Assembly (NCBI GenBank): GCA_965223835.1
Contig: CBDCXQ010000001.1
Location: forward strand, 2,666,001-2,730,000
DNA from: CAVYXZ01 sp965223835
GTDB lineage: Bacteria; Chloroflexota; Anaerolineae; Aggregatilineales; Phototrophicaceae
DNA: 64,000 bases
Reading direction: 5' to 3'
Part shown: positions 27,070-36,641 of the stretch, piece after piece
Layout of the letters: each line of letters begins with the position of its first letter
Position numbering within the stretch: the stretch's first letter is position 1
Position numbers and translations under genes: made by a program
The notes under the pieces: model-generated
Told to the model about the DNA's origin: nothing
Database searches by the model: none
What the model saw: the letters and a program-made list of their open reading frames with translations, nothing else

Positions 27070-27833
27070 ATGGGCATTTTAGATGGCAAGATCGCCATTA
27101 TCACCGGCACAGCTCGTGGCATCGGCCAGGCAACCGCCGAGCGCTTTGCCCGTGAGGGCACAAAGGTTATGGTATCCGACATTCTAGATGAAGCTGGACA
27201 AGCGGTCGTTGACGGCATCATCACAAGTGGTGGAACCGCATTCTATCAACATTGTGACGTAACTGTTTGAAACCGACGTTGATGCATTGGTAGAAGAAAC
27301 AGCCAATCGGTTCGGCGGCGTTGATATTCTCGTGAACAACGCGGCCCTTTGCCATCTACAAACTGCTGCCGGAATATGAGCAGTGGGAATGGGATCAAGT
27401 TGTGGCGGTCAACTTACGCAGCATTTTCCTGCTATCACGCCGCTGTATACCCCTGATGACCACACGCGGTGGCGGCAGTATCGTCAATATCGCCTCAGTT
27501 CATGCGCGCACCACCTCGACCAATAACTCGCCCTATGTTGCGACCAAAGGCGCGGTCGTTTCGCTCACCCGCGCAATGGCTCTGGAATGCGCACCACACC
27601 ACATTCGGGTCAATTGTATCTCGCCGGGCGCAATACAAACACCGATGCTGATGGAGAACTGGGGCGATATGTCTGCTGACGATCATCCTCTGGTCCCACG
27701 CATTCCCCTGGGGCGAGTCGGCCAACCGGACGAAATCGCCCGTGTTGTCCAGTTTCTGGCATCTGACGAATCATCCTACATGACCGGCAGTGAAGTGCTG
27801 GTTGATGGCGGCATTGCGGCTCACTTTGATTAA
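27070..27833 (+). pseudogene. SDR family oxidoreductase interrupted by two one-base insertions
   Basis: The first part encodes the Rossmann start G-T-A-R-G-I-G-Q-A and stops at 27270; the last part, with catalytic Y-V-A-T-K and the C-terminal D-G-G-I, is in another frame from about 27360. Removing one base in the TTT at about 27266-27268 and one base in the CCCTTT run at about 27344-27349 restores one frame through E-T-D-V-D-A-L-V-E-E, N-N-A-A and F-A-I-Y-K-L-L-P-E-Y-E-Q. Intact length would be about 253 residues, normal for SDRs. Both indels are in short homopolymers, so sequencing error is as likely as true decay. The intact enzyme could reduce or oxidise the dehydratase product or a sugar acid. 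Confidence 0.85.
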
Positions 27834-27865
27834 TCACATTCTGATTGCATCACAAAGGACATTTC

Positions 27866-28672
27866 ATGAATATCGAACTCCCCAGCGAACTCATGCTCGA
27901 ACTCACCCGCCTGTGGGAAGGCGACCGCTTCCCGAATGGCCGCCCCCGGGTCTCAGATGATATTCTGGAGCGTATGAAGCTGGTGACAACCGAAGAAGCC
28001 TGGGGCGTATTAAAGCGCAACGGCTATGAGCGCCAATTTGAAGGCAACTGGATCGAAACCCATCCGGGCAAAATCCTGGTAGGACGCGCTGTGACGGCCA
28101 TGATGTTGCCACACCGCCCAGATTTGCATGCAGTGGTCGAAGCTCAAGGCGAACAAGATGGTCGCATCGGCGGGCAAAACTCCTGGGTGATAGACACGTT
28201 GGAAATCGGCGATGTCATGGTGGTGGATATGTTCGGCAAGGTTAAAGATGGTACCTTCGTCGGCGACAATCTCTCCACCTCACTGCAAACTCGCACCAAA
28301 GCCGGGGCAATTATCGACGGCGGCATCCGCGATTTTCAGGGCATTATGCAGCTTGAAGAATGTGCCATCTTCTGCCGGGGTTTGGACCCAACAGCGATTC
28401 TGGATACAACATTGGCTGGCATTAACATACCCATCCGCATTGCGCAGGCTACCGTCCTACCCGGTGATATTGTGTTGGGTACGCCCACCGGCGTGATTTT
28501 TATTCCGCCACATCTGGCCCAGACGGTGGTCGAACGCTCGGAAGATGTTCGCACTCGTGATCGCTTTGGCAAGCAGCGCTTGGCTGAAGGCAAATACACC
28601 CCCGGTGAGATTGACCGCACCTGGGACGATCATATTGAGGCTGATTATCAGGACTGGCTCAACGATCAATAA
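27866..28672 (+). CDS. RraA family protein (aldolase/decarboxylase-like)
   Basis: 268 residues with the RraA/HMG-aldolase signature: G-D-N-L near the middle and I-I-D-G-G-I-R-D, the metal/substrate Arg-Asp pair. Some members are 4-hydroxy-4-methyl-2-oxoglutarate aldolases or oxaloacetate decarboxylases, others regulate RNase E; the neighbourhood favours a catabolic aldolase acting on 2-keto acids. Start 27866 has AAAGGA 7 bases upstream. The C-terminal extension beyond the core (about 50 residues) is of unknown role. The end overlaps the convergent sulfatase by 7 bases. Confidence 0.83.
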   Translation: MNIELPSELMLELTRLWEGDRFPNGRPRVSDDILERMKLVTTEEAWGVLKRNGYERQFEGNWIETHPGKILVGRAVTAMMLPHRPDLHAVVEAQGEQDGRIGGQNSWVIDTLEIGDVMVVDMFGKVKDGTFVGDNLSTSLQTRTKAGAIIDGGIRDFQGIMQLEECAIFCRGLDPTAILDTTLAGINIPIRIAQATVLPGDIVLGTPTGVIFIPPHLAQTVVERSEDVRTRDRFGKQRLAEGKYTPGEIDRTWDDHIEADYQDWLNDQ

Positions 28673-30075
28673 GGCCAGATGCGGGCGCGGGGCCGTTCGG
28701 CCTGCAGCAGCCGTTGGATTAACATATGCCGGTGTTCAGCCAGGACACTAGCATAGGCTTCATCTTGTGCTATATCGTTGTATTCCAGCGGATCGGTTTC
28801 TATATCCCACAGGTGTTCACGTCCATCATCGTGGATAACATAGCGAAAATGTGCAGTGCGCAAATGCTTCCAGCCCGTCGCTTCCATCAGCGCCATACCA
28901 TCGTCGGCTGTACTGGGATCTTGCAACACGTTGAACAGACTTTCGCCCTGCAAATGCGGCGCGATTTGCATCCCGGCACACGCCATCAAGGTTGGTACAA
29001 CATCAACACCCTCAATAATTTCATGAACGGTCTGCCCCACACCAAGACCGCCATTGGGCCAGCGCACGATAAATGGCACCCGACTCACCACATCTGACCC
29101 CGGATAGCCTTTGCCATAGCGTAGATGATCGCCCAACCATTCACCATGATCGGAGGTGAAGATGACAATCGTATCCTCCACCAAATATTGCTCAGTCAAT
29201 GTATCAAGAATCCGCCCCACATGATAATCAACCTCGGTTATCATGGCGTAGTAGCCATGTTTGGCCGAGCGCAAATTTTCATCGGTGAATTTGTCGTCAC
29301 GTCGCGCTTCAACATCTGGTGGATAGGTCGGTACGGTTAGCTTGTCAGGATCATACATATCGAGAAATCGCTGCGGCACCACCCAGGGCGAGTGAGGCGA
29401 ATAAAAGCCTGCAATGCATAAAAATGGTTGTGCGTCACTTTGCTGTGTCAGGAACTCAATCGTTTGTTCAGCGACAAAGGCCGAATGCGTCACATCATCA
29501 TCGCCCGGAAACGGCACCGCTCCACCAAAATCGAACCGGGGGCCATCCACACGATGCTTGACATGATCTTTAATCTTCATCGCATCGTACCAGACAGTCG
29601 TCATAGGTGGTAATCCAACGCTGATGTTGTTGAGCTGGTCGGGCCGCTGACGACGCACCCAGGCCCGGTACGCATCTTCATAGGGTCCTGGCTCATCGGC
29701 GATTTCCAGATGATCAAAACCATAATCCGGGTGGGGCACACGATGGTCACGGTTCGCGTGCGGGAGAAAATGCAGTTTACCGATGTTCGCACTGCGATAG
29801 CCATAGGGCTTGAGCAAACGGGGCAACGTGACAGCATCATGCGGAACCGGCACCCCCATCTGTGTAATGCCCAATTTCGATGGATATTGCCCGGTCAGGA
29901 AGCTCACGCGGCTGGGCATACACACCGGGTTCTGCACAAAATAGTGGTCAAAGTTGACGCCCTGCTGGGCCAGTTGGTCGAGATTGGGAGTCAGAATCTC
30001 AGCATTGCCGTTGGCACCCAACGCATCCCAGCGCTGCTGATCGGTATACAAAATGAGTATATTCGGTCGGCGCAT
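28666..30075 (-). CDS. Formylglycine-dependent sulfatase (second)
   Basis: 469 residues, type I sulfatase: L-Y-T-D-Q-Q-R-W metal motif, activation motif C52-M-P-S-R followed by F-L-T-G-Q, and S-D-H-G-E-W-L-G-D-H. No signal peptide, so cytoplasmic. It resembles the sulfatase at 15027 in length and motifs but differs enough to suggest another substrate. Stands alone on this strand, downstream of the kor operon terminator. Confidence 0.9.
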   Translation of the reverse strand: MRRPNILILYTDQQRWDALGANGNAEILTPNLDQLAQQGVNFDHYFVQNPVCMPSRVSFLTGQYPSKLGITQMGVPVPHDAVTLPRLLKPYGYRSANIGKLHFLPHANRDHRVPHPDYGFDHLEIADEPGPYEDAYRAWVRRQRPDQLNNISVGLPPMTTVWYDAMKIKDHVKHRVDGPRFDFGGAVPFPGDDDVTHSAFVAEQTIEFLTQQSDAQPFLCIAGFYSPHSPWVVPQRFLDMYDPDKLTVPTYPPDVEARRDDKFTDENLRSAKHGYYAMITEVDYHVGRILDTLTEQYLVEDTIVIFTSDHGEWLGDHLRYGKGYPGSDVVSRVPFIVRWPNGGLGVGQTVHEIIEGVDVVPTLMACAGMQIAPHLQGESLFNVLQDPSTADDGMALMEATGWKHLRTAHFRYVIHDDGREHLWDIETDPLEYNDIAQDEAYASVLAEHRHMLIQRLLQAERPRARIWPY

Positions 30076-30105
30076 ATCATCTCTTGGCTTTAATTAAATA
30101 GGCAA

Positions 30106-30125
30106 GGGGCACAATCAAGTACCCC
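30106..30125 (-). terminator. Probable intrinsic terminator of the CBS-kor operon
   Basis: Read on the minus strand, GGGGTAC, a six-base loop and GTGCCCC form a 7-bp stem with one G-T pair, followed by TTGCCTATTTAATTAA, which is T/A-rich. It lies 18 bases after the stop of the 80-residue gene and before the sulfatase start. Confidence 0.5.
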
Positions 30126-30143
30126 AGTGTGACCTGCCAAAAC

Positions 30144-30386
30144 CTATTTTTCTAGGCAAGCGGAAGTGGTGTCAATATTAGCACCTTCAGATGGTTGCTC
30201 TTCCTCATGACTTGCTGCTTTTCCCCCAGCCGCTTTTCGCCTAATTTCGTCATTGAAAGCCTCGATTTCTGCTCTATGTTTTCTACTTTCTTCTGCAGCT
30301 TCTTCACGAGTCAGATTTGAAACTACACTCTCTGTGGCATCAATAATTCGCCGGAATCGTGATTCACGCGACTTTCTTTCAGTCAT
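30144..30386 (-). CDS. Small charged hypothetical protein after korB
   Basis: 80 residues, very rich in Arg, Glu and Lys, predicted mostly helical (R-E-E-A-A-E-E-S-R-K-H-R-A-E-I-E), with no known domain I recognise. The ATG overlaps the korB stop by one base (TAATG), so it is probably a real translationally coupled gene. A role as accessory to the oxidoreductase is possible but unsupported. Confidence 0.6.
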   Translation of the reverse strand: MTERKSRESRFRRIIDATESVVSNLTREEAAEESRKHRAEIEAFNDEIRRKAAGGKAASHEEEQPSEGANIDTTSACLEK

Positions 30387-31906
30387 TAGAAATACTTCTG
30401 GATAAAATCGACGACATTGCGGAACGATACCATCCCAATCGGGCGATTGTCATCGTCCACCAGCGGCACGTGGCGGAAGTGATGCAGTGACATCAGGTGC
30501 AACGCATGCGCCACCGGCAGATCACCTTTGAGTGTCGAGGGATTACGTGTCATGAAATCACCAATTTGTGCGGACTCCAGATCACTGATAAGGCAGGCTA
30601 CGCGCCGCATCACATCCAGTTCGGTAAAGATACCGGTCAGCTTGCCCGCATCATCGGTAATTAACACCGCACCGACACGTTTCGCTTGCATGATCTGAAT
30701 GGATTCGGCCAGAGTCGCTGATTCAGTAACGGTGATCGGTTCATACGTAATCAAGCCCTGCAATTCATCGCTCAACAGGCTGTGCTGAATTTCCGTCGGG
30801 TCTGGCAGCGCACTATCAATGGTGTCAATATATTCCTCATCCAGTTCGCCAGTTACTTCACCTTCAGTATTCGCCGACGCGGTCGCCTCTTGCTCGGTGA
30901 CAACCCAGGTATCCGCTGCATGATAGAGCTTATGCAAGTCAGCAGGACCCCGCTTCGCTCGTGCGGTCTCGATCTGGTCAAGGACGCCCTGTGCATAATT
31001 TTCTTTCTCCACATTCCGCAATACACCAATTGGAGAGGGGAAATCCGGGTACTCCATGCGTGAAAGCATATAGGCCATGCTGGCCGATGGCTGATGCGCA
31101 TCATGTACTAACAAATCTGCTTCACGATATTCTTCACCCAGCGTCACAACCTGAGGGTCAAGGCCGTTGAGCACAATACCCTTATCCAGGTTTTTGCCAA
31201 AGATCAACGGCTTATCATGCTCCAGAGCGAGGATATTATCTTCTTTGACGCTGCGGTCCGTGACATGCTCCCAGGCACCATCGTTAAAGATCACGCAGTT
31301 CTGATAAATTTCAACAAATGACGTACCTTTATGTTCAGCCGCCAGGGTGAGAATTTCGGCCATGTGTTTCACGTTTGAGTCAATTGTACGAGCAACGAAG
31401 GTTGCTTCAGCCCCGATTGCGACCGACAGCGGATTAAACGATTGTTCGAGCGACCCCATCGGGGACGATTTCGTAACCGCACCCGGCAAAGATGTCGGTG
31501 AATACTGGCCTTTAGTTAGCCCGTAAATCCGATTGTTGAACAGGATGATATTAATATCGACGTTCCGCCGCAGGGCATGCAGCAGATGATTCCCGCCGAT
31601 CGACAGACCATCACCATCCCCTGTGATTACCCACACGCTCAGATCCGGGTTTGTCAGTTTAAGACCGGTTGCCAGCGTCGGCGCTCGCCCATGAATGCTG
31701 TGAATGCCATAGGTATTCATGTAATAAGGGAACCGACTGGAACAACCGATGCCGGAGATAAACACGATGTTCTCACGCGGCACACCAATATCCGGTAAAA
31801 TTTTCTGCATCTGGGCGAGAATGGCATAATCGCCACAGCCAGGGCACCAGCGCACAGTCTGGTCCGAAACAAAATCCTTGCGGGTCAGTGGAATAACATC
31901 AGACAT
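30386..31906 (-). CDS. 2-oxoacid:ferredoxin oxidoreductase beta subunit with C-terminal CBS pair
   Basis: 506 residues. Residues 1-about 330 are the TPP-binding beta subunit (KorB type): W-C-P-G-C-G-D-Y, G-I-G-C-S-S-R, and the TPP motif G-D-G-D-G-L-S-I-G-G-N-H with N-N-R-I-Y-G-L-T-K-G-Q. An acidic linker leads to two CBS motifs (about 385-506), which are absent from ordinary KorB. CBS pairs usually bind adenine nucleotides, so the enzyme may sense AMP/ATP. The start lies 7 bases after the alpha-subunit stop. The preferred substrate, likely 2-oxoglutarate, is inferred from similarity. Confidence 0.9.
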   Translation of the reverse strand: MSDVIPLTRKDFVSDQTVRWCPGCGDYAILAQMQKILPDIGVPRENIVFISGIGCSSRFPYYMNTYGIHSIHGRAPTLATGLKLTNPDLSVWVITGDGDGLSIGGNHLLHALRRNVDINIILFNNRIYGLTKGQYSPTSLPGAVTKSSPMGSLEQSFNPLSVAIGAEATFVARTIDSNVKHMAEILTLAAEHKGTSFVEIYQNCVIFNDGAWEHVTDRSVKEDNILALEHDKPLIFGKNLDKGIVLNGLDPQVVTLGEEYREADLLVHDAHQPSASMAYMLSRMEYPDFPSPIGVLRNVEKENYAQGVLDQIETARAKRGPADLHKLYHAADTWVVTEQEATASANTEGEVTGELDEEYIDTIDSALPDPTEIQHSLLSDELQGLITYEPITVTESATLAESIQIMQAKRVGAVLITDDAGKLTGIFTELDVMRRVACLISDLESAQIGDFMTRNPSTLKGDLPVAHALHLMSLHHFRHVPLVDDDNRPIGMVSFRNVVDFIQKYF

Positions 31907-31913
31907 GCGCTTG

Positions 31914-33764
31914 CTACCTCATCAACTCATAGATTTCATCAGTAATTTCGCTAATCTTAAACGGCTGCCCCGCTACTTTCGGCAGTGACACAAAATCGCC
32001 ATCATATTTCCAGCGCAGCAACAGGTAAAGCTGACCTGTATTCATTTCCGGGATCAAAATACGCTTATAACGGGCCAGCACATCGCCCAGGTTCCAGGGG
32101 AACGGATTGATGTAGCGCACATGGGCATGGGATACTGAAAGACCTTGCTTACGGGCCGTGATAACTGCTGACCGGATTGCGCCGTAAGTACTACCCCAGC
32201 CCAATACCAGCAGATCGCCGCCATCTTCGTCGCCAAAGACTGTCTGATCGGGGATCACCGATTGCAATAAGGCCACTTTCTTGTGGCGGGTTTCCGTCAT
32301 GTGTTGATGATCTTCCGGTGTATAGGACACATTGCCCGTACCATCCGCTTTCTCCAGACCACCAATCCGATGTTCTAATCCCGGCGTGCCGGGAATCGCC
32401 CAGGGGCGTGCCAGCGTTCCTTCCTGACGCATGTACGGCGTAAAGCCCTCCGCGTCGTGGGCATGTTCCACAACAATCGGTTCAATTGTAGCTGGATCCG
32501 GGATGTTCCAGGGTTCGGCACTGTTTGCCAGATAACCGTCGGATAATATCAAAACGGGCGATGTCGTGCGCACGGCAAACCGAAACGCCTCAATCGCCAT
32601 CGTAAAGCAGTCCGAGGGCGTCGATGGCGCAATAATCGCCATTGGGCTGTCGCCGTTACGCCCGAACATCGCTTGCAACAAATCGGATTGCTCAGTCTTC
32701 GTTGGTAAGCCGGTACTCGGACCGCCCCGCTGCACATTGACAATCACCATTGGTAGTTCCAGCATCAAAGCCAGATTCATGGCTTCCGATTTTAGTGCGA
32801 TACCCGGACCACTGGTTCCGGTAAGCGCGAAAGCCCCGCCAAAAGCGGCTCCGATTGCTGACCCAATAGCCGCGATTTCATCTTCAGCCTGGAACGTGCG
32901 CACATCAAACTGCTTGAGTGCCGCCAGATTGTGCAGAATATCACTGGCCGGGGTAATCGGATAGGAACCGTAAAATAAAGGTTTCCCGGCCTTGTGAGCC
33001 GCCGTGACGAAGCCCAGTGCAATCGCTTCATTGCCCGTGATTTTGCGATACACACCTGGTTTCAATTCCGCTGGCCGCACCCGATACCGAATCTGGAACG
33101 ACTCGGTGGTTTCGCCAAAGTAGTAACCGGTCTCCAGCGCTTTCATATTCGATGCCACAATTTCTGGCCGCCGGGAAAATTTCTTCTCAACCCAGTCGCG
33201 GGTTGTTTCCAGCGGACGATCATAGATCCAGAAGACTAAGCCCAGCGCAAAGAAATTTTGTGACCGATCAATTTCCTTCGACGTGATTCCCTCAATATCC
33301 TTGAGGGCTTCGCGGTTCAAGGTCGTGATCGGGACCGACATGACCTTATACGCACTGAGGGCTTCATCATCCTCAAGCGGATTCGTTTCATACCCCGCCT
33401 TTTTCAGATTGCTAGTCGTAAAGTTATCTTTATTCACAATCAGCGTGCCGCCGCGCACCAGATCACCAATATTGGCTTTCAGCGCTGCCGGGTTCATGGC
33501 GATCAGAACTTGGGGTTCATCACCCGGCGTCAAAATATCGGTACTCGAGAAATTTACTTGAAAGCCACTGACACCAGCCAGTGTACCTGCCGGTGCCCGA
33601 ATCTCCGCCGGATAGTCTGGCAAGGTACTCACATCATTGCCAAATGCTGCCGACGTATTGGTGAACTGCGTACCCGTAAGCTGCATCCCGTCGCCAGAAT
33701 CGCCCGCAAAGCGAATCACAACGGATTCAATCTCTTCAAATTCAATCGGGGTTGGATTTGTCAT
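31914..33764 (-). CDS. korA: 2-oxoacid:ferredoxin oxidoreductase alpha subunit (gamma-alpha fusion, KorA)
   Basis: 616 residues. The N-terminal roughly 190 residues are the gamma domain (F-A-G-D-S-G-D-G-M-Q-L-T-G), fused to the alpha pyrimidine-binding domain (Y-P-I-T-P-A-S-D and T-S-G-P-G-I-A-L-K-S-E). With the beta subunit it forms CoA-acylating, ferredoxin-reducing 2-oxoacid oxidoreductase, most like 2-oxoglutarate types. GGAGG 11 bases upstream overlaps the end of the CBS gene, so the two are coupled. Provides reduced ferredoxin and succinyl-CoA for central metabolism. Confidence 0.92.
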   Translation of the reverse strand: MTNPTPIEFEEIESVVIRFAGDSGDGMQLTGTQFTNTSAAFGNDVSTLPDYPAEIRAPAGTLAGVSGFQVNFSSTDILTPGDEPQVLIAMNPAALKANIGDLVRGGTLIVNKDNFTTSNLKKAGYETNPLEDDEALSAYKVMSVPITTLNREALKDIEGITSKEIDRSQNFFALGLVFWIYDRPLETTRDWVEKKFSRRPEIVASNMKALETGYYFGETTESFQIRYRVRPAELKPGVYRKITGNEAIALGFVTAAHKAGKPLFYGSYPITPASDILHNLAALKQFDVRTFQAEDEIAAIGSAIGAAFGGAFALTGTSGPGIALKSEAMNLALMLELPMVIVNVQRGGPSTGLPTKTEQSDLLQAMFGRNGDSPMAIIAPSTPSDCFTMAIEAFRFAVRTTSPVLILSDGYLANSAEPWNIPDPATIEPIVVEHAHDAEGFTPYMRQEGTLARPWAIPGTPGLEHRIGGLEKADGTGNVSYTPEDHQHMTETRHKKVALLQSVIPDQTVFGDEDGGDLLVLGWGSTYGAIRSAVITARKQGLSVSHAHVRYINPFPWNLGDVLARYKRILIPEMNTGQLYLLLRWKYDGDFVSLPKVAGQPFKISEITDEIYELMR

Positions 33765-33769
33765 CAGGG

Positions 33770-34234
33770 TTAACCTCCGTAACGATCCTCATGGATGCTG
33801 TTATCAGGTGGCAAATTATAAATTTCTTGCGGAAAATGATCGGCCAGAAACTTGATAAAGGCGTAATGCGTCACATTACCCAGCACCTGCCCCGCCGCAT
33901 CAACGACCGGCACATTACGAAAATGACCGGTATTCATCATGTCCAACGCATCTTCCGCCGGTTCATCCGGGTGAGCCGTCGTGGGCGCCGCCGTCATCAA
34001 GTTATCAATCGGTTGCTCCCACACTGCCGAATCGGTAACAACTTTGAAGAGTACATCGCGGTCCGTAAAGATACCAACCAGTGCGCCACCGTCAGTCACT
34101 AACGCACAATTATGCCGTTCATGCCGTAGTTGTTCGACCACCTCCCGCACTGGCGTGCCACTGCTGACAATTGAAAACTCGGTTAAATCTAAGTGTCTTA
34201 TTTTTTCATGCTTCAAACTGGTTTCAACGTTCAA
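33770..34234 (-). CDS. Stand-alone CBS-pair protein leading the kor operon
   Basis: 154 residues made of two CBS motifs (about 12-65 and 78-135) with G-I-F-T-D-R-D and H-F-R-N-V-P-V-V-D signatures, similar to the CBS pair on KorB. The start codon is TTG at 34234: a strong GAGGAG lies 8 bases upstream (34243-34248) and no ATG or GTG fits. The stop is embedded in the ribosome site of korA. It probably binds adenine nucleotides and may regulate the oxidoreductase or pair with the CBS domain of the beta subunit. Confidence 0.85.
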   Translation of the reverse strand: MNVETSLKHEKIRHLDLTEFSIVSSGTPVREVVEQLRHERHNCALVTDGGALVGIFTDRDVLFKVVTDSAVWEQPIDNLMTAAPTTAHPDEPAEDALDMMNTGHFRNVPVVDAAGQVLGNVTHYAFIKFLADHFPQEIYNLPPDNSIHEDRYGG

Positions 34235-34307
34235 AATGTATGCTCCTCAACCATATCTATTTATTTCCCATTCATGGTAACAGAAAACCTAAAGCACGAC
34301 CATAAGC

Positions 34308-34336
34308 TTGACGGTCATAGGCAACAATGCTATTTT
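34308..34336 (+). promoter_or_regulatory. Sigma-70-like promoter for the SGNH hydrolase gene at 34372
   Basis: TTGACG (34308-34313), a 17-base spacer and TATTTT (34331-34336), giving a predicted start of transcription near 34343, 29 bases before the ATG. It lies in the divergent gap with the kor operon. Confidence 0.5.
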
Positions 34337-34371
34337 CAATTCTTTGAGAAACTAAAACCAATAGAGGATAT

Positions 34372-35391
34372 ATGGTCCATTCACCGCTCATCTATCAACA
34401 AACCGCCCTCCACAATGTTGCAGCTATCGCTCCGGCCCCTGATGAAAAAGGTCAGCGGCTATGCCGGGTTCCATTTGAATTGCAGGCCCAGCTCAATGAA
34501 AACGCCCAGACTCATAGTATGCGCGGGGCGTGCTGCGAAATCCGATTTAATTTGCTGGGCGAAACAGCAACCGTTGTCCTCCAGACCGAAGATGAACCTG
34601 GCCTGGCCGAAGTCTGGCTGGGATCGTTTCTGGTCAGCACGCACATTGTTCATCCGACACCAACTGCTATTTCCATTACCCCACCAGAACGTCAGTCTTA
34701 CGCCCATCAAGCCAGTCTGAAACGTTCGCTAAACTTTGATCCGTTATTATACCGGCTGGTGCTGCCTTACCGGCAGATTGTTCGACTGCACGAGATTATT
34801 GGTGAAGTATCCCCACCACAGTATGGACAAGAACCCACGACACGTTATCTGGCCTATGGTTCGTCCATTACCAATGGCGCAACCAGCACCCGACCGACCG
34901 GTATGTACGCGATGCTGACAGCCCAACAGCTTGGGGCTGATCTCATCAATCTCGGTTTTGGTGGCGGTGCCCACTGTGAATTCGAACTGGCTGAGTATAT
35001 CGCCAGTCGTGATGATTGGAATTTTGCAACGTTAGAACTGGGGATTAATATGGTCAATTGGGCCACGGTAGAAGAATTTGCATCTCGAGCCGCTGCCTTT
35101 GTAAATGCCATAGCCAACGCCCACCCGGACAAGTGGATTTTCTGCCTGGATATGTTTCCCTTCTGGCGTGATCTTGATCTGGAAGATGATAAACCAGCTC
35201 AGTTTAGGGAAGTGGTTCGCGAGATCGTTCGGCGTTCTGAACAACCTCGATTGGTACATATTGAAGCGACTGCGCTATTGACGGATTGGAACGGTCTTAC
35301 CGCCGACATTCTCCACCCGGCTCCGGCAGGGATGCAAGAAATCGCTCGCAATCTCGCACCAAGAATTCAACAACATCTGGACATGGCCTAA
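34372..35391 (+). CDS. SGNH/GDSL hydrolase, two-domain
   Basis: 339 residues without a signal peptide. The N-terminal part (about 1-140) looks like a beta-rich domain as found in CE2/SsfX3-type esterases; the SGNH core follows with block I A-Y-G-S-S-I-T-N-G, an L-E-L-G-I-N block III, and the late D-I-L-H-P-A-P-A-G. Such enzymes deacetylate sugars or other small esters. Ribosome site GAGG is 6 bases upstream. Convergent with the M20 gene, 2 bases between stops. Confidence 0.82.
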   Translation: MVHSPLIYQQTALHNVAAIAPAPDEKGQRLCRVPFELQAQLNENAQTHSMRGACCEIRFNLLGETATVVLQTEDEPGLAEVWLGSFLVSTHIVHPTPTAISITPPERQSYAHQASLKRSLNFDPLLYRLVLPYRQIVRLHEIIGEVSPPQYGQEPTTRYLAYGSSITNGATSTRPTGMYAMLTAQQLGADLINLGFGGGAHCEFELAEYIASRDDWNFATLELGINMVNWATVEEFASRAAAFVNAIANAHPDKWIFCLDMFPFWRDLDLEDDKPAQFREVVREIVRRSEQPRLVHIEATALLTDWNGLTADILHPAPAGMQEIARNLAPRIQQHLDMA

Positions 35392-35393
35392 AG

Positions 35394-36638
35394 TTATTGT
35401 GCCAGTGCAATCATTGCATTGGCGAGTACCGCGATTCCCGGTGCTAGGTCATCGGGTTTTACATATTCTTCCGGCGTATGGCTGCGACCATCACGACAGG
35501 GCACAAACAGCATGCCCACATCAGTCACTGCGGCCATATTCATGGCATCATGCGCCGCCCAACTGACCAACGGTTGCTGCGGGACACCGGCATCCTGTGC
35601 GCCCTGTTCAAATGCCTGGCGAATTGCAGGTCGAGTCACCTCTGCCGGTGTCGTGTGTAACATGGTTGTCTCGAATTCAATGCCATGTTTAGCGCATATC
35701 GTTGTGAGCAAAGTCGTTATTTCTGCACTCATCTCGTCATAGGCTGCCGCATCCGCTGCCCGATAATCAATATTGAACACCGTCTGCCCGGCAATAACAT
35801 TGGTCACATTCGGTTGAACATTCAGCTTACCAACCGTCATATGCCCGCGCTCAGCAAAACGCTCAACAGCTACTGCACGGATCGCGACGATGATCTCTGC
35901 GGCAGCCAGCAGCGAGTCATGCCGATCTTCGTATTCAGTCGCGCCGGCATGATCGGCCTGCCCGGTAAGACATACCTGCATAAACGTGGGACCGGCGATA
36001 CTCGTGACCACTCCCACTGGAATACCAGCATTTTCTAACCGTTTGCCCTGCTCAATATGCAACTCGAGGAAAGCCGCAATCTCCTGTTGATAGTCGAAGT
36101 CTTGTACCGGATACTGAAAATTACACCCAGCCAGCACATCAACGAACCGCTGATTGTCAACATCAATAATCGTATTTATTTCGTCATTGCTTAATTTACC
36201 AACTGCCAGGCTACTGCCCATCAGCCCCAGGAAGCGCGCGCCCTCCTCCTCAATGAATGAGATGACGCCCAGCGGCTGACGCACACGGATGTCCCGCTCC
36301 TGAATGAGGGTTACGGCTTCCAGTGCGGCCAGTACGCCCAGCACACCGTCAAAGTTACCACCGTTGGGCACGCTATCCAGATGTGAACCAGACAGGATTA
36401 ACCCATCGGCGGGTGTAGTGCGACCCAATAGATTGCCCCACTCATCAAATGTAGCCTGAAGTCCAGCCGCAACCATCCATTCTGCTGCCTGATGCGTCGC
36501 TGCCAGATGATCTTCGCTAAATGTGTAGCGAGTGACACCCCCGGATGGTTGACCACCAATTTTTGCTAATGTTTCAATCTGATGAATAACTCGCTCAACA
36601 TTGACATCCGCCGACGTTATGAAAGGTTGTACAGCCAT
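35394..36638 (-). CDS. M20 family Zn amidohydrolase (N-carbamoyl-amino acid hydrolase/allantoate amidohydrolase type)
   Basis: 414 residues with the hydantoinase/carbamoylase pattern: G-S-H-L-D-S-V-P-N-G-G-N-F-D-G-V-L-G metal motif, E-E-E-G-A-R-F catalytic Glu, and the lid residues H-I-E-Q-G. Members release ammonia or carbamate from N-carbamoyl amino acids, ureidoglycolate or allantoate; the exact substrate is not resolved. It follows the UxuA gene by 3 bases, with the ribosome site overlapping that stop, so it is the second gene of that operon. Confidence 0.87.
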   Translation of the reverse strand: MAVQPFITSADVNVERVIHQIETLAKIGGQPSGGVTRYTFSEDHLAATHQAAEWMVAAGLQATFDEWGNLLGRTTPADGLILSGSHLDSVPNGGNFDGVLGVLAALEAVTLIQERDIRVRQPLGVISFIEEEGARFLGLMGSSLAVGKLSNDEINTIIDVDNQRFVDVLAGCNFQYPVQDFDYQQEIAAFLELHIEQGKRLENAGIPVGVVTSIAGPTFMQVCLTGQADHAGATEYEDRHDSLLAAAEIIVAIRAVAVERFAERGHMTVGKLNVQPNVTNVIAGQTVFNIDYRAADAAAYDEMSAEITTLLTTICAKHGIEFETTMLHTTPAEVTRPAIRQAFEQGAQDAGVPQQPLVSWAAHDAMNMAAVTDVGMLFVPCRDGRSHTPEEYVKPDDLAPGIAVLANAMIALAQ

Positions 36639-36641
36639 TAG

